Assembly (NCBI RefSeq): GCF_041296385.1
Contig: NC_091022.1
Span: 25,997,967-26,061,966, forward strand
Source: Aphelocoma coerulescens
Lineage: Eukaryota; Chordata; Aves; Passeriformes; Corvidae
Direction: 5' to 3'
DNA length: 64,000 bases
In this document: positions 12,102-25,719 of the stretch, piece after piece
How the letters are laid out: the number at the start of each line of letters is the position of its first letter
Position numbering within the stretch: the stretch's first letter is position 1
The notes under the pieces: generated by a model
Databases searched by the model: none
Told to the model about the DNA's origin: nothing
What the model saw: the letters and a program-made list of their open reading frames with translations, nothing else
Translations under genes and position numbers: made by a program

Positions 12102-12780
12102 TAGAATCACAGAATCATGGAATCATTTAGGTTGGAAAAGACCCTTAAAATCATCAAGTCCAACCATTAGCCCAGCGCTGCCAAGCCCACCACTAAGCCA
12201 TATCCCTGAGCACCACATCTACACCTCTTTTAAATACCTCTAGGGATGGTGACTCACCACTTCCTTTGGCAGCCAGTTCCAGGGCTTGACAATCCTTTCA
12301 GGGAAGAATTTTTTCCTAATACCCAGTCTAAGCCTTCCCTGGTGCAGCTTGAGGCTGTTTGCTCTTGTTCTATTGCTTGTTACTTGGGAGGAGTGACCAA
12401 CCCCACCTGGCTACAACCTCCTTTATTTTTTGGGAGTTTTAGGGATTGCTAAGGTCATACCTGAACCTTCTTTTTTCCAGGCTGAGCCCCTCCAGCTCCC
12501 TCAGCTGCTCCTCACCAGACTTGTGCTCCAGACCCTGCCCCAGCTCTGTTGCCCTTACCTGGACTCACTCCAGGCCCTCTATGTCTGTCTTGTCATGAGG
12601 GGCTCAGAACTGGACACAGCACTCGAGGTGCGGCCTCACCAGTGCCCAGCACAGGGGGACAGTCACTGCTGGCCACACTGTTGCTGGTACAGGCCAGGTG
12701 CCATTGGCTTCATGCCCCCCTGGGCACAGTTGGCTCATGTTCAGCCCCTGTTGACCAGCACCCCAAGGGTATTTTCATGA
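12102..12780 (-). mobile_element. CR1 LINE, longest and best-preserved copy in window
   Basis: The element's 3' end is at the left (tagaatcacagaatcatgg), followed by 'ggttggaaaagacc', 'atcatcaagtccaaccat', 'agcccagcgctgccaag', 'tttggcagccagttccagggcttgac', 'ttttttcctaatacccagtctaagcc', 'cagcttgaggctgtttgctcttg', 'ctcctcaccagacttgtgctccagaccc' and 'ggacacagcactcgaggtgcggcctcaccag'. These blocks run in the expected CR1 order, so the element is on the minus strand and 5'-truncated near 12780. It covers the 3'UTR and the very end of ORF2. Similarity to the general pattern is much better than for the other copies, implying a younger insertion. Confidence 0.96.
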
Positions 12781-13619
12781 TCTCTCCAAAACTCACTGAA
12801 ATCACTCATGACAGCTGTCATGGGTTTAGTTTGCTTTGGGTTTTTTTAAACTCTGTTAACCAAAAGTATAAGGACAACAGCCATTCTTGCCCTCAGATCA
12901 TGTAGCAAAATGAACTCAAAGAGAGGTTGGACCTAGCAAGGTCTCCAGTGGACCTCAGATGCCTATATGCAGCTTTACAGTCCAAGAAATCCCACAGAGT
13001 TATTGCTTATCCTGCAGGGCTGTCTCAGAACAAGATCTCAAATACCATCTGTCCTCAGTGTAGAAGCTGCCAAAACCCCATCCACAGAACCCGAGGAGCA
13101 CAGTGTTGTAACTCCCATCTTGTTCTGGAGCAAAGATTGAAAAAACACACCTCCATCTCACTTTTAACAGCCTGAAATTCTCACCCCTGGTAGGTGCAGA
13201 TATAAAACTCCTTTCCAAACATAGGCCAAGGGAGATTTCTTTCAAAACCCACCAATAAGACCAGGAGGACATCACAGTGATGTCTCCCATTTTTCACTGA
13301 TAAGCTCCTCGCTGGGACCCTTGCCTGGCAAGTGAGGTGCCTGGCTTTGGTTCTCCCATCTGCCTGAAGGGGTTCAGCCCTCCCACTCTGCACATCCACT
13401 TGTAAAATCATTTTCTTCACCTAAACACACATAATTTCCTCTAGTCAAAACCCCCAGGAGAGGAATGGATCTGTCTCCTGGTCTCATGCTCAAAGTATTA
13501 CACTCCACATGAGTTCTTACTGGTCACTTGTAAAGGTAAAAGCACAGCAAGTAACCAAGCTACTGCAAGGTCATGTATTTCTTCCACTGAGAGCAAACTA
13601 CTTTGAATTTACTCATGTT
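12781..13619. other. Unassigned interval between two CR1 copies
   Basis: No exon was recognised. 'tgtcatgggtttag' near 12817 faintly recalls the start of avian LTRs, but I found no matching second LTR, polyadenylation/R region or target-site duplication. Overlapping ORFs at 12927-13175 (+), 13000-13290 (-) and 13181-13420 (-) have no recognisable family. Confidence 0.45.
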
Positions 13620-13872
13620 CAGAGAATCCCAGGATGGTTTGGGTTGGAAGGAACCTTAAAGATTATCTAAAATCACCTCCCTCGACCTGCTGACCATGCT
13701 GCTCTTGATAGGTTTGGCTTTCTGGGCTGCAGGCACACATGGCTGGGTCGTGTTGAGCTTCTCATTAACCAATAACCTCAAGTCCTTCTCTTCAGAGGTA
13801 CCCTTAATCCATTCTCCGCCCAGCCTGTATTTGTGCCTTGGATTGCCCCAATCCATGTGCAGGACCTTATTT
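13620..13872 (-). mobile_element. CR1 LINE fragment
   Basis: The 3' end is at the left (agagaatcccaggatggtttgggttggaaggaacc). It then jumps to an internal CR1 block: 'ctgctcttgataggtttggctttctgggctgca', 'acacatggctgg', 'gagcttctcattaacc', 'aagtccttctcttcagagg' and 'ccaatccatgtgcaggacctt'. The order is that of a minus-strand CR1 with an internal deletion after roughly 60 bp. It has its own 3' end, so it is a separate insertion from 12102-12780. Confidence 0.92.
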
Positions 13873-16800
13873 TAAGAGCACATACATTAGAGCAGTCACT
13901 GTAAATCAGCAAATTTGCAGAACACTTGTTATTCCTCAGTAATTTCTTTAGGGGTCTGTATGCTAGAGAGAAAAGTGTTGCTGAAGTGGGAAGTAAAAAA
14001 TGTAAGTAGCAATTAGACTTACTCTTAAATACTCAAATAGCTCCAAGGTTATGTTTTCTCTGAAAAATATTCTCAGTCAGTGTATATGGTGCTCTTGCAA
14101 CACATGACATATTTTAGCTTCTTCAGGGATTTAGTTTTTGAAACCTTCAGATTTTAAGACAAATGGAAGTGGAAAAAAATGTTTAGATATGAATGCCTCA
14201 CTTTAATTGTTTTGCATTTTGGGGTTCATTTGATTGTGGTCCTTTCTCAAATAGCAAGATCAATATAAATGCCATGCTTTGGAAGACTAAGAAGAAAACT
14301 AGAACTCCCTGTCTTAAAATTTTGCCTAAAATGGCAGCTATGTCTTTGAGATGCTATTTAATTAACATCAGTGGAAGACTGTTAGTAATCAGTATTGCTG
14401 AGTGGTTTATTTACTTGGAAAAACATACGGGTTTCAGTGTGTAACTTTCATCTTTTAAGTTTAGAAATTTTGGTACCAGCGATATAATTTGCCAAGTTAT
14501 CTCTAGGCAATTAAAATGTATTCTATCGTTTAACCTTTGGATGATGTATAAATATGCATAGACACTCCTACAAGGCAATTTGTCTGCCAATCTGGAAAAT
14601 GCTAACGCTGTAGTCAATAAGTCAACAGTCTGCAATGTTAAATTATGAAATCAGAAAGAAGGGCAGTTCGCATTCAATCCAGATATAAAGATCCTAAGGA
14701 TTGCCAGTTTTCTGTGTGGGACAATAAATTTCAAAGACGACTGTATTCTGCCCCAATAATCACGATCTGCACAGCGTGTTCAGGTATTGTTGGAGAGATT
14801 AAACCCACAAAAACAGAGCGGAACAGCTCAGCATCAGATAATCACAAGCAATTCTATGTCAGCAACAGACAGCTGGAAACATATGCCAACAATATTGTAA
14901 AAGTGGGAAAATGGAGATTTCGTGACAGCAAGGACATGGGTTTCATACATTAAGCTAAATCTCAACCCAAAACATTGAAATTGTTGTTCACAAGTAACAG
15001 CTCTCTGTCACAGTGTTCAGAAAGTCCACCATTTATCATAAAAAATATGTAAAGCAGAATTAAGCAGAAGAAAGTGTTTCTCTACTATTTTGCATGTTGA
15101 GCACCTCTTTGATTTCAGTATTATTATCACGGACAAAGAGATCAGAATATTTTTTGCCAGATCAGCTGGAAGAGCTATCCAGTTATGGACCAGACTAATG
15201 ATTTGTGAGAATCTTGTGTGAAAAAGCAGTTAGGTGGAATTTTATCCACAAATATTTGTCTAAAGATTTTTGCTTCCAAGTACAGTTTAAAAGAAAATGA
15301 ACAAATCTTGACATGACTTGAGTTATTGTTTTTCCCTTTCCCTTGAGTTTCAAGTGTCCCTGTTCTTCCCTGATACTCATTCCCATCTATCCCCACTTTT
15401 GTCTTTCACTTTTTTAAATTAAACGTCTACTAAGAAGTAAGTCCAAGAATAAAGGCTGAAAAAATCCTATTATATTTATTGCTGTGAAGCAGAAGAGAGA
15501 ACAGGGAAAATACTTAGACTTGTGCAGCAGAAATTAATCTACCTTTCCACAGTTTTCTGTCAAAGCCTCCCTTATAGACACATGAAAACCTTTTCTTTCT
15601 TTTTTCTGTAGTTGACCATGTAAAATCAATATAAAAAATTCAAGGCTCTGAACCCAGAAAACCCCAAGTTTCCTATTTTCACAAACAGTTCTCAGAAAAC
15701 CCTTTGTGTGTTGGATTTCATATAAAAATGGGAAATGGCTTGAAAATATTCAGGAGGAAGTAAAAACCATTCTGATGAGTGCACTTCCCCTGCATATGAA
15801 GAGCAGTTTCAAAGTGATGTTTTATAGAGGTGGTTGGGCCTGAACGTTTTCTGATTTTACTGTTGAAGCCCTGCCTTTGTATCTCAGGTGTTTTGTCCTG
15901 GGATCTCACCATGATTCCTGAAACTGTGACTCTCAGGGAGGGTAATGGAGACAAGTGACTCGTGAAGGAACTCAGGCCCAGGTTCCTGAGGTGTTTGTAT
16001 TTTAGGACTCAGAGCCTGGTGCGGATTGAGGAGCGATGTGTAATGCTGGAGGCGCCGATGAAAGAGTTTGAAGCAACCAATGCAATAAGAGGCATCAGCA
16101 GGGAATGGCAGATTGATTGCAGCAACTAATGCCAAAAAGTTCTGAAAAGAAGAAAAATGTAGTCTGAGTAAAAGAAATGAAGAAGAAAGGAGGGAAAGGA
16201 TAGTAAGAGCTTGCACGCCTCTGGCAGCTTGCCAGCGGATCGATGTGTATCTGGGACAATTAATCGAGCAATTCTTGTGACTGGTTTTTTACATTAGTGT
16301 GTAAACCTTGATGATGCTGTTCAGTCCAGACCAGGAGGTTGGATTGACAGGATCTACACTAAAACTTGACTTAGTAAAACTTGAGTGTCTTGATGAAGCT
16401 CATCTTTTGGGTCAATGGAAGGCCAGCACCTCCAGATGAGAGAGAGACCATCCATTGATTTAGGGGTAGGAAGAACCCTTCCCTCCTGAAGTGATTATTG
16501 GTTCCTCAAATATGTAGCACAGACTGGACACGTGGTATTGGTGTGCCTGAAGCAAGAGAAGGGTAAGTTTTAACCTACACCTTCTCCTTCGCCCCCAGAT
16601 TAATACCTGAGCTTACGTGGTAGCTTTTTTAAACAAACAGGAACAGAAATTCTAATTTTGGGGCGTAGTGAACCACTCTGAGCCACAAACCCATCTGAAC
16701 AGAGGCCCAAAGCCAGCATACTCAGCCCTGAGAGGCTCAGAGAGACACTGAGATGATACTCCAGCCCCACAGAGCCCATGCACAGCACCCATCTGCTGTC

Positions 16801-19800
16801 ACAGTGGGATGTGGCTGCAAAAATCCTACATCTGATGATTAAAACCTGCTTTAACTTGTGTTTGGGGTCGCTACCATGCAAAATACATTACAGCAGCCTC
16901 CATGTTCCTCTCCAGCTGGAGAACAGCCCATCAGATCGACACTACTGGAGGAAAACTAAAGCCACGTCACAGTCTCACCTTACCCAGGCCAGAACACTGC
17001 TGCAAAAAACATGAATCAGGAGTAAAACAGAGTGCTGAATACATTAATCAAAATGATCACCGTTGCAAGATCTGCTAAGAACAAAGAAAACAAATCCAAG
17101 GAAAGTTCACACTAGAAACCATTTGCAAGGCTGCACGAGTCAGCTAATGAAATAACTGTCAATTGTAGACATAAACCTTTTGTGCTTTCACACAATTTAA
17201 ATATAAAGTAATTTGCATTCAGGTATCCAAGTCTCCCTGAAAAAAAGATTAACAATAGGATTCGCTTTCTTTCTACAACCTTTTTTCTCCCTCCCTTCCC
17301 CCCAGGGGTGGCTCTGATAAGGTCACCTTATTAATGCAGATCTCTGTTTTTCAGAAAGCAGCCAGGAGTTTAACTGTTTCACTGTGAAATGATCTATGAG
17401 ATGAGAACAGTCCATTTTTTATCCTTGATTGATCATTTCAGCACGTATAACAGCAAATCCTAAGGGACACCACTCAAATCCCTGCCTCAGAATGACCTAG
17501 AGACTCAGCTCTAAAAAGTGTTGCGCTCCACTACACAATCCTTCAGCGTTTTTTCTTAACTTCACATTTTCCACTGAACATAGTAAAGTTGCCTTGCATC
17601 ATTACAGTTCTCTATAGAAAAAAACCCATCTTATAAATAAGTTAAAAGTTTTAACAGCTGAGAGTTGGGTGCCACTACAGCCAGCTGAGGAACTGAGGCA
17701 TCAAGCAGTTAATGCCTTTTCCCCAGACACAAAGGCAGGAGCAGGTCTATGATCTCAATTCAGGTGTCACGGCTTCTCATTTCCTTCCCTGGCCACCAGA
17801 CACCTGTTTCCCTGCTCTTAATAGCCTGTGATGGGAACTGCCTGGTGCCAAAATCACAGGCTCTGGCTCCTATATGATGAGTTGAAAATAAAGTGATTGC
17901 CCTTTATTTTTTTTTAGTTATTTACTGTGTCTAAGCTCTATCTCAATTCCATTGTTGGGTTATTCTTCTCCATTCTGTGCGCTTCCAGCCAGCTAATCTT
18001 CATTTTGCTTTTTTTGATGAGTTTATGCTGACATATACAGAGACCTTAAATAAATCATTACGAATATAAATAGCAATGGCTGGATTACAAAGGATTCTGG
18101 AACACTTGTGATAGTAAATTAGCAGGCAGGCAAACCTACAGCTGCCAGCAGCTGATGTAATATTTTAGAGAATTGTTTTCTAGATTGCGTAAGGGAGAAT
18201 TGTCGTCCTCAGAGCTTCGTTCTTGGTTTCTTTCAATCTGTCAAACAGTTCAACAATGTGATGCTCACACAGAGTTCACAGAGAAACAACTCATAAATCC
18301 CAAATATCATATACACAGACTGGGGAAAATGCAAGTCTGAGACACAAGCTAGAATTTAGGAAAAAAGACCAACTCCACAGGGATATCTCTCTATTGCTAA
18401 CAGGACCCCTAAACAGATAGACATTATAGCCACAGAAAGAGCTTCCACATCAAGGAACATTTGACACAAATTTCCTCCTTTCCTCCTTTTTCTTCCTATC
18501 CTTTCTTTGTAAACATTAAACTCCAACAGGCTATTGTATTATAATGGTGCAGCCTGTAAATTCCTGTAATCAACTGATGGGGCAACATTAATTATGGAGA
18601 CTTTGTACAGGCCACACGTATCTTTACGTCCCTTTATAAAATGCTGACACATTCCCCATCTAAAAGGGATTACAATCACAGAGGATGATCCTGCAAATGC
18701 CTACTATTGAATGTAGCATTTGCTATCATGAGTAAGCCCACTGAAGCTACCAGAAACTCACATGGCTGGACAAAAAGCTCTGATTCACATATATGACTAA
18801 CAAAGATATTCAGACCACAACATTTTCTATCTGACCATGCTTTTGCAGACTGAGATTTAGAGGGTTGATGCTTTCAGACTTGAGAATCAGGCTGGGACAG
18901 CAGGCTGGCTGTGAGATGACGCAGGTAAGAGGTACAAGAACAGGTGGTGGTCCCCCTCAGAAAGAAGCTTAAAGAAGGAAGACAAAATTTGGGAAGCTGG
19001 GTCAAGAAGGCATCGGGTATTTGTGTTTTAATGATGGTGAAGTGGAGATGGGAGGGGTACATGACGTAGGAGGGATACAGGAGATAATAGCAGAGATGTA
19101 CTAAAGACAAGATTTGGATTAGGTGGGATTTAGCCAGCAGGGACAGAAGGCTCAGCGCTAATATCGAAAAGATGGGGAAGCAATAAAAGGATTCAAAGAG
19201 CAAGAGGCTTAGTTGTGAGCAGCAGGAGAAGTGACTCTTAGCCAATCCATTGCACTTTGGTAGTAGCTGTTGCTCCAAAGGCAGCATACAGAAGGTGACG
19301 TCCACAAAAAGTCTCATAAAACTCCCTGATTACAGCCAAGAGTCGGGTTCCCGATCTTGTGCCGGTTTGGCAAGTGAGTCTGTGATGTGAGTCATGCAAT
19401 GAAGCAGCCTTACAAATACCATATAAAAGTAGCTCCTGTAGTGAGCACCCTGAGCTGGAATGCCCTTGAATTGAAAGGAATGCTCTGTTCCCTGGCATAA
19501 CATGTAACTGCCTTTCACTTGTCTCATTTGTAGAGAGTGATTTTAGTCTTTGGCAGCAATGAGTGGCACATGTTGGAGATGTTTTGCCTAAGGTGTGCTG
19601 TTTCATTAGCTGAATGTTGCTTAACAAAGTCTCATCATTTCAGAAGGCACACTATAATGAATTATTTGCAGGTTATCATTGATGGGTACATAAAATCCAC
19701 TGAAAGCATCAACTGTCACTCAGCAGTGGCATGGCCTGAATATTTATCTCCTTTTATTTACTTTGTGTCTATTCTATATCATGGACAGGTAAGAATTCTA

Positions 19801-22800
19801 AGACACGTTAAAAATCATTTCCTCTGATAAACATCCATAATGTTAAAATCAACCTCTTTTCATCCCCACCCAAAATAAAGCAACTCTCTCTCCTCCTATG
19901 CCCCTGTATTAGTAAAGGCCCGAGTTTAGGGAGAGTTCTTGCTGCAGTCCCTGGTGCTGGCCAACTCATATCCTTCCACATGCAATAAAAGCATCCCTAA
20001 AAACTCAGCATTAGCATGCAATGATCCAGGCACAGAATAAAGCAAGATTAGTGTAACAATGATTAGCTTTAGTGTAGAGCATTATAAGGTCAAATTTCTG
20101 GTTGCTGGTCTGGGTGACTATTTTTACAGCAGTGTAACTGAGAAAGGGGCTGCTGACTATTCTCAGGTTTGTGTTAAGGCTCTTGGTATGCCCAGTGGGA
20201 ATGAGAGCCTTCCCAGCAGTGTGACACCACACAGGGCTGCTTTCCCTTAGTTTTCCAGAATAAATTCCTGCCTGTTTAATACTAAAGACATACCTTCAGT
20301 TGCAGGCTATGTAAATATTGCCGACATTATTCTGAAAATCTTATACTTCCCAAAGTGATTTTTTAAAGGCTATTAGTCAATTACTGAGAGATGGGGGTCT
20401 TTGGGATTACACAGTCCATGCACAGCAACTTTGGGATGACACACCAGAGAGAAGTATGTCTGGCAAGTATATAAAAACAACGAAGACAAAAATATTTTTA
20501 AATTACTGCAAAATACAACTTGAACCACAAACATGTCCCTTTTAAGAGAAGGAATGAACGCTTGTCTTCAATTTTGTTTTTTAAAGAATAATCTGAATGA
20601 GAAAGGGATTAATTGAGATCTTAAGGTAGTTCAGAATAATTGTAACACTGCAGTTAAAGGGTTCTTACTCTTCACTTTGCAGCATCATGAGCTTCCATAA
20701 ACTTGGGATCCTGACAGGTACAAACCCAGGAATGGCAACAGCCCAGAACACAACAAGGCTGCAAATGGGGAGTGCTCACAGCAAGCTTGGATCATGAAAT
20801 ATAAAGCCCTCCTGCAGAGACAAGGGAGCTGGAATAGTTGCACTTTTTGTAATAAAACACAACATCTGACTCATTTCTATCATCAGGTTGTTTTTTGGTT
20901 TTGCTTGTAATTTGCATAAAATATCCTGAGTTGAGCCTGGATTTCATCGAAATAAATAGACTGATTTTTTTAATGACCTTCACCTGCTGCTTATATACTG
21001 GTCTCTTAGGTCCAAAAGGGATTTGAGGATAAAGGAAAAAATAAAACCAAACCAAATCAAAAGAACAAGACTAACTGGATTAAAATAAATAAGCCTACAT
21101 ACACTGTCTTCAGTTATTGACAACTATTTGGATTATTACTTCTGAATTGAAGCTGACATGCCCCCACGTGATGCACTAAAGCAGTTTAAAGCTGATCCAG
21201 TAATTTAAGGGCTCAACTCCTTCCTTAACATAGAACTAGAGTGTTTTGATTTGTTGGAACTTGGGCAATTAGTAATGATACATTTGCTGACAGGTCTTGA
21301 GCAGGAACAATCACAAACACTGTACACTTGGTACAAGATTTATTTGTCAGAGTGCATGCTTTTTAAATCTGAGTAAAAATGGATTTTGTAACCTGATTGA
21401 GATTAATTAAAGGTGTAACTCAGGAAAGGAAAAAAATGACTCACTGCACATTTATTTTCAGATCATTTTTCACTGGAAAGTTTGCAGGTCTAACGAGCAG
21501 AAGCTACTGACACAGCGTGCAAATGGTTCTGCTTTCACATCAGAGAGAGAGAGGGTTTTTTTTTTCTCATTTTTCTTTTCTTAGCTTGTCTGAAACCAGG
21601 TGTCCAGTCTGTGAGGTTCCTGCCAAGGCATCAGGGAAAAATGTATATTTTTGAGGAGAAGCTGACCTTACCTACTTCAGGAAAGAGTAAGAGTATGATT
21701 CTGGAAGGTCTGGGAAAATAGTCTCTGTATGAAATTTCTCAGAAGTCAGGAGGCAAATATAGAAGAGCTTAAAATATAAATTTGCTCATGTATTTTTTTA
21801 ATGCTTGAGTCTATAAACATCAAAGAAGAAAAAGAAAGTGATGTAAATTATAGGGGCTTCAGCAAGAGGTCACAGGCTGCAGTGTCTCAGTGCAAGCCTA
21901 TGGCTTTAGCCACTTCCCAAAAAGGATTTTTGTGCAACTGAAGCTTTTATTGTAATTTAAAACAAAACAAAAAAAATAAACCCCAATATATTTGTATTTC
22001 ACATGATTCAGCTACCATAAACTGATACTCCAAGAAGGGGCTGAAGAGACACCAGTTTACCCCATGCAGATCTGTCCCGTATCACTGCTCCAGTACAGCC
22101 TGGTGCAGCTGGTGAAAAGGGTCCAGCCCTTTAATCCCTTACCCAAACCCCTGCTTTTTGCCTGGAGAAGCTGGGGAGCAGCTTTCATACAGCAAACACC
22201 TTTCACACAGGTGGTCAAGACCCCTCGGCCCCAGAAGCAATAGTGCCATAATACCTTATAGCAGCAGCAAGCTGATTTTTTTCCTGCAAGCAAGAGCAGA
22301 CATTCCATCCCCTTCCTGAAGGAACATTTTCTGTGGGACAACATAGGGGAGTTTGGTGAGGTAACTTGGAGGGGTGAAAGGCTGGGACATGGTCCCTGGG
22401 AGAGATGCAGTGGGAAGTGAGTACCAAACCAGCCAAACACGACTGGTTCTCTTATTATCCAGTGTGAAACCCAGCAGAGGTTTCAGGGCTTGACATGATA
22501 CTGTAAACATCAAAATTATCCATTGTGTTCAGACCTAAGGACAAGATATTATTTGCCAAAATATTGGGCAGAGCTTCAATGTTAGAATGGGCAGCTGGAA
22601 ACAAGGTAGAAGGACTTTTTTAAATGCAATGTTACTCCAGGAGTTCCTTCAGGTATTTTCACTCAGTGTTTCAAAGAGCTTGTTAATAGAGAGACTTCTC
22701 AAAGTCTGCATCATTTCCATCCACACCACTGCCCCTGTCAAAGGACCAAGTCCTCAAAGCAACACATTTGAACGACAGAAATGAATGGAAAATGAAAAGA

Positions 22801-24430
22801 AAGTTCAGTAGCCAGAGCTGCTGCTCATGCTTGGTTATTCTGGTACGGCTCTCCTGGGAACACTCTGCTCCCAGCCAGCATCTGCAGAATGGGACTCTTG
22901 CTACCTTCCAGCCAGGCCAGAAAGGATAATCTATCTGAGTGCCTGTGAAAATCACATAATCCTTTTCCATCAGGATTAATATCCAATGTCACACTAGTCT
23001 GATACATACAGGATGAAGTCTGACACTTCTTGTTATAAAGGTCACGCAAAGAAACAATCTCTGCCATCCCCAGAGCAGAACCCATAAGTGACAAATTTCC
23101 ACTCCCCCTCTGTGTCTGTTAGAGGCAATCTTCATCATCACCATTTTTATTTATTCCTGGGAACAATTTCTACCTGATGAGCCTAGAGCCTGAATCTGGG
23201 AAGGTTTGTTCCAGCTGCAGCAATGGTTTAATCGGAGTAAAGCTAACGGCAGCATCCCTCCTTCCCTGTGTGGTTCAGCTGCTGCCTGTCCCCCTGCAGA
23301 GATACCTGTTGTGATTCTTGCAGGAGAAAAATGACCCATTTTCAGGTACACACAAAGAAGCATTACAAAATAAACCAAACTGCTGCCTGCACTTCATCAC
23401 AAGTTACAGCAACCTCATCACCTACAGAAAATGTGTTATTACATATATGAGACAGATCATAACTGGAAGTTGGAGGCTCAATAGTCATAAATTCAGGCAC
23501 AACCAGTAAGGAAATGTATTTTTCCTCGTTCATTTTTAGCCAACAGTATGTGAACAGCCGTTTGAAAAGCTGGTGAAGCAAGGAGGCTTGGAACAACTAC
23601 AGCACATTCAATCGACATAAGGACGGGATCAGGTCTTGTTATGTATTCATCTTATTCTACCTTGTTAAAATCTAATCCAACTTGCACCAACTTCAAGACC
23701 TGGAGCAGACCCAGAAGAGCAAATCAAGATTTCCTAGATGGCATAGAGCAGGCAGGTCCTGCCTTTTGGGATTATTAAAAGATCCCATTTTACATCTCGA
23801 CCCTGCAGGCAGGAACAAGTCTGCAAGTCACCTTACATGAAGAAATGAAGGAAGGTGCTACATCATTAAAAACTAGGCTAGTATTTCTAAGTGGAGGCAC
23901 ACACATTAACTAATTGAATCACTATCTTCTTATCTTGGGGAGCCAAGCTGCTGTTACTCCAGATTAAAATGCAAATGTTCACCATGTTTCAAATAGTAAT
24001 GTAAATTTGAAGTTGAGGACTAACCTTTCTGTAAGCTTTAACTGCTCTCACTGCTCTCCAGGCTTGCAAACAGACAGTGTTATTCTGATTGCTCAGACTG
24101 CTGAACTCAGAATGTCTATCCATACTGGTATTTTGCCAATTTTTGCCATCTTTAGCTTCAATGTTTTATAATTTTTCATAACAGTTCAATATTTCACTAA
24201 CAATGTACCTTAGGAAATAATAGGTATACATACATCTTACTGATCATATAGGAATCAGCTTACTAACAGCCTTTCATAGACACCAAACAATTCATAATAA
24301 ATTACAGAATTAGGAAATAAGTTATCCAGACTGATTATCCTGTTCCTCCCCCTTCATCATTTTCAGGGATTCTTTCACTGGTATCAAGCTGAAAATACCA
24401 CCAAAAAATGTTGTAGGAGAGGATTAAAAT
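13873..24430. other. Long non-coding interval, no recognised genes
   Basis: About 10.5 kb without a recognised exon or interspersed repeat. Contents worth noting are a pyrimidine-rich tract near 17280-17305, an AT-rich non-repetitive block at about 17960-18250 that could be a conserved element, and a pyrimidine stretch near 18470-18510. Short ORFs (for example 14645-14953 +, 18874-19317 -, 19238-19627 - and 22057-22440 -) show no domains, signal peptides or splice context that I can support. Confidence 0.5.
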
Positions 24431-24920
24431 TCAGAATGAGCATGACAAATTGGAGAAAGAGCCTGATGAAAAAATGGTGACAGATCAATAAGGACAAGGT
24501 TATACATTAGGAATACCTAACTGAACAAATACAAGCTAGAAGACAACCTGAGAGAGAGATTTTGTAAGAAACTGTGACATATCTTAAATCAGAAACTCAA
24601 CACAAGTCAACAGCATCAGACTTTACAAATGAGGCAAATATGAAATACAGGATTTGATCTGCCCACTGTGTTCAGCTTTTATACGGCCTTAGCTGGAGCA
24701 GTGAAGAAATTGTTGTGCAGGGAGTCCAGGGCAGAGCAAGGACTTGTACAGGGGTGACACACGGGGAATGGCTGGAAGGAGTGAGGTTGTTTGATCTTAA
24801 AAAAAGCAAACTTCAGATGCCTAAAACCTGTTGTGGAAAAAGAAAGAAATGATTTATTCTGTGTTGTGGAAGGGGTAGAAGCAATGGACCTCTTAGTTCA
24901 GCAGGGTCAGTTTAGTTCAG
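24431..24920 (+). mobile_element. Ancient CR1 LINE fragment (ORF2 end)
   Basis: Strongly decayed, but the CR1 order is readable in forward orientation: 'gacaaattggagaaa', 'gatcaataaggacaagg', 'acattaggaa', 'gtcaacagcatc', 'cactgtgttcagc', 'cggccttagctggagcagtg', 'ggagtccagggcagagcaa' and 'gagtgaggttgtttgatctt'. These correspond to the CR1 blocks encoding the end of the reverse-transcriptase ORF ('aataaggacaaatgcaaagt', 'gtcaacagtgtgatgctgt', 'gcctcaactggagtactgtgtccag', 'agtccagagaagggcaac'). It is full of indels and stops, so non-functional. It is older than the 12102 copy. Confidence 0.8.
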
Positions 24921-25703
24921 ACACCAGTAGGCTGCTCTGACCTGAGACTGCAGATGGGGACGGGGAGTGTCTGTCCCTCGAGGTTACAGAAGCATTCCCC
25001 GAGCATGGTGTGTGTTTCCTTGGCTTGGGTTGGACCAGGCACCGATCCAGGAATCTCCTGGGAGAACTGTCCGAGGCTTTGTGGCACAGTCTCTGGTTAG
25101 GATAACATAAGGGTGCTAACACAAAGGAAACAACTTCCAGTTACACTCTTCTTGCAAAATTCCAGAATTACACTGTGTATTGCTGAGCCCAGACACCTGG
25201 AATTTCAGGGGAGACCAAAAGTGTGACAGAGAGATGTTTGCTCCTGTATTTTGCCTGCAGCAAACCCTAATACATCACTGTGCTACATGACCATGCACAT
25301 CCTGCAGCATGGGAGGGTATTGTCACAGAACCATTGGGCAGAGGAGTTCAACAGGCTCCTCTGGACACTGCTGGGCTTTGCAGGCAGCAGAGTTAAAGAC
25401 TACTCAGCAATGTGGTCACACCAGTCACAGGCTGAGAATGCATCCCAGGCTTGCTCCCGTGGGAAGTGCAGGTGTGCCTCATATGAGAGAGGCTGCTCCA
25501 GCAGCAGCAAACAGGAGGAATATAAGCATGTGGACTGAAACAATAAATTGCTCTCAGATATGTCAACTATTCCTTTTATTTAGTCAACAATAATCCAACT
25601 CAGTATATTTGCTGTGAAGGAGGGAGAGAAAAGCTGGCAAAACCAAAATGAACTCTGGAGGGGAAAATACAAAAGAACCTTTTTAATGTTTTGTTTTTTT
25701 TGG

Positions 25704-25719
25704 TTTTTTTTTTTTTTTT
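25704..25719. repeat. Poly(T) tract, 16 bases
   Basis: A T16 run is preceded by shorter T runs broken by single or double G, making a T-rich patch from about 25681 to 25719. Confidence 0.9.

Noticed and set aside
12816..12850. Possible LTR start (tgtcatgggtttag)
   Set aside because: No second LTR, primer-binding site, target-site duplication or retroviral coding sequence was found nearby.
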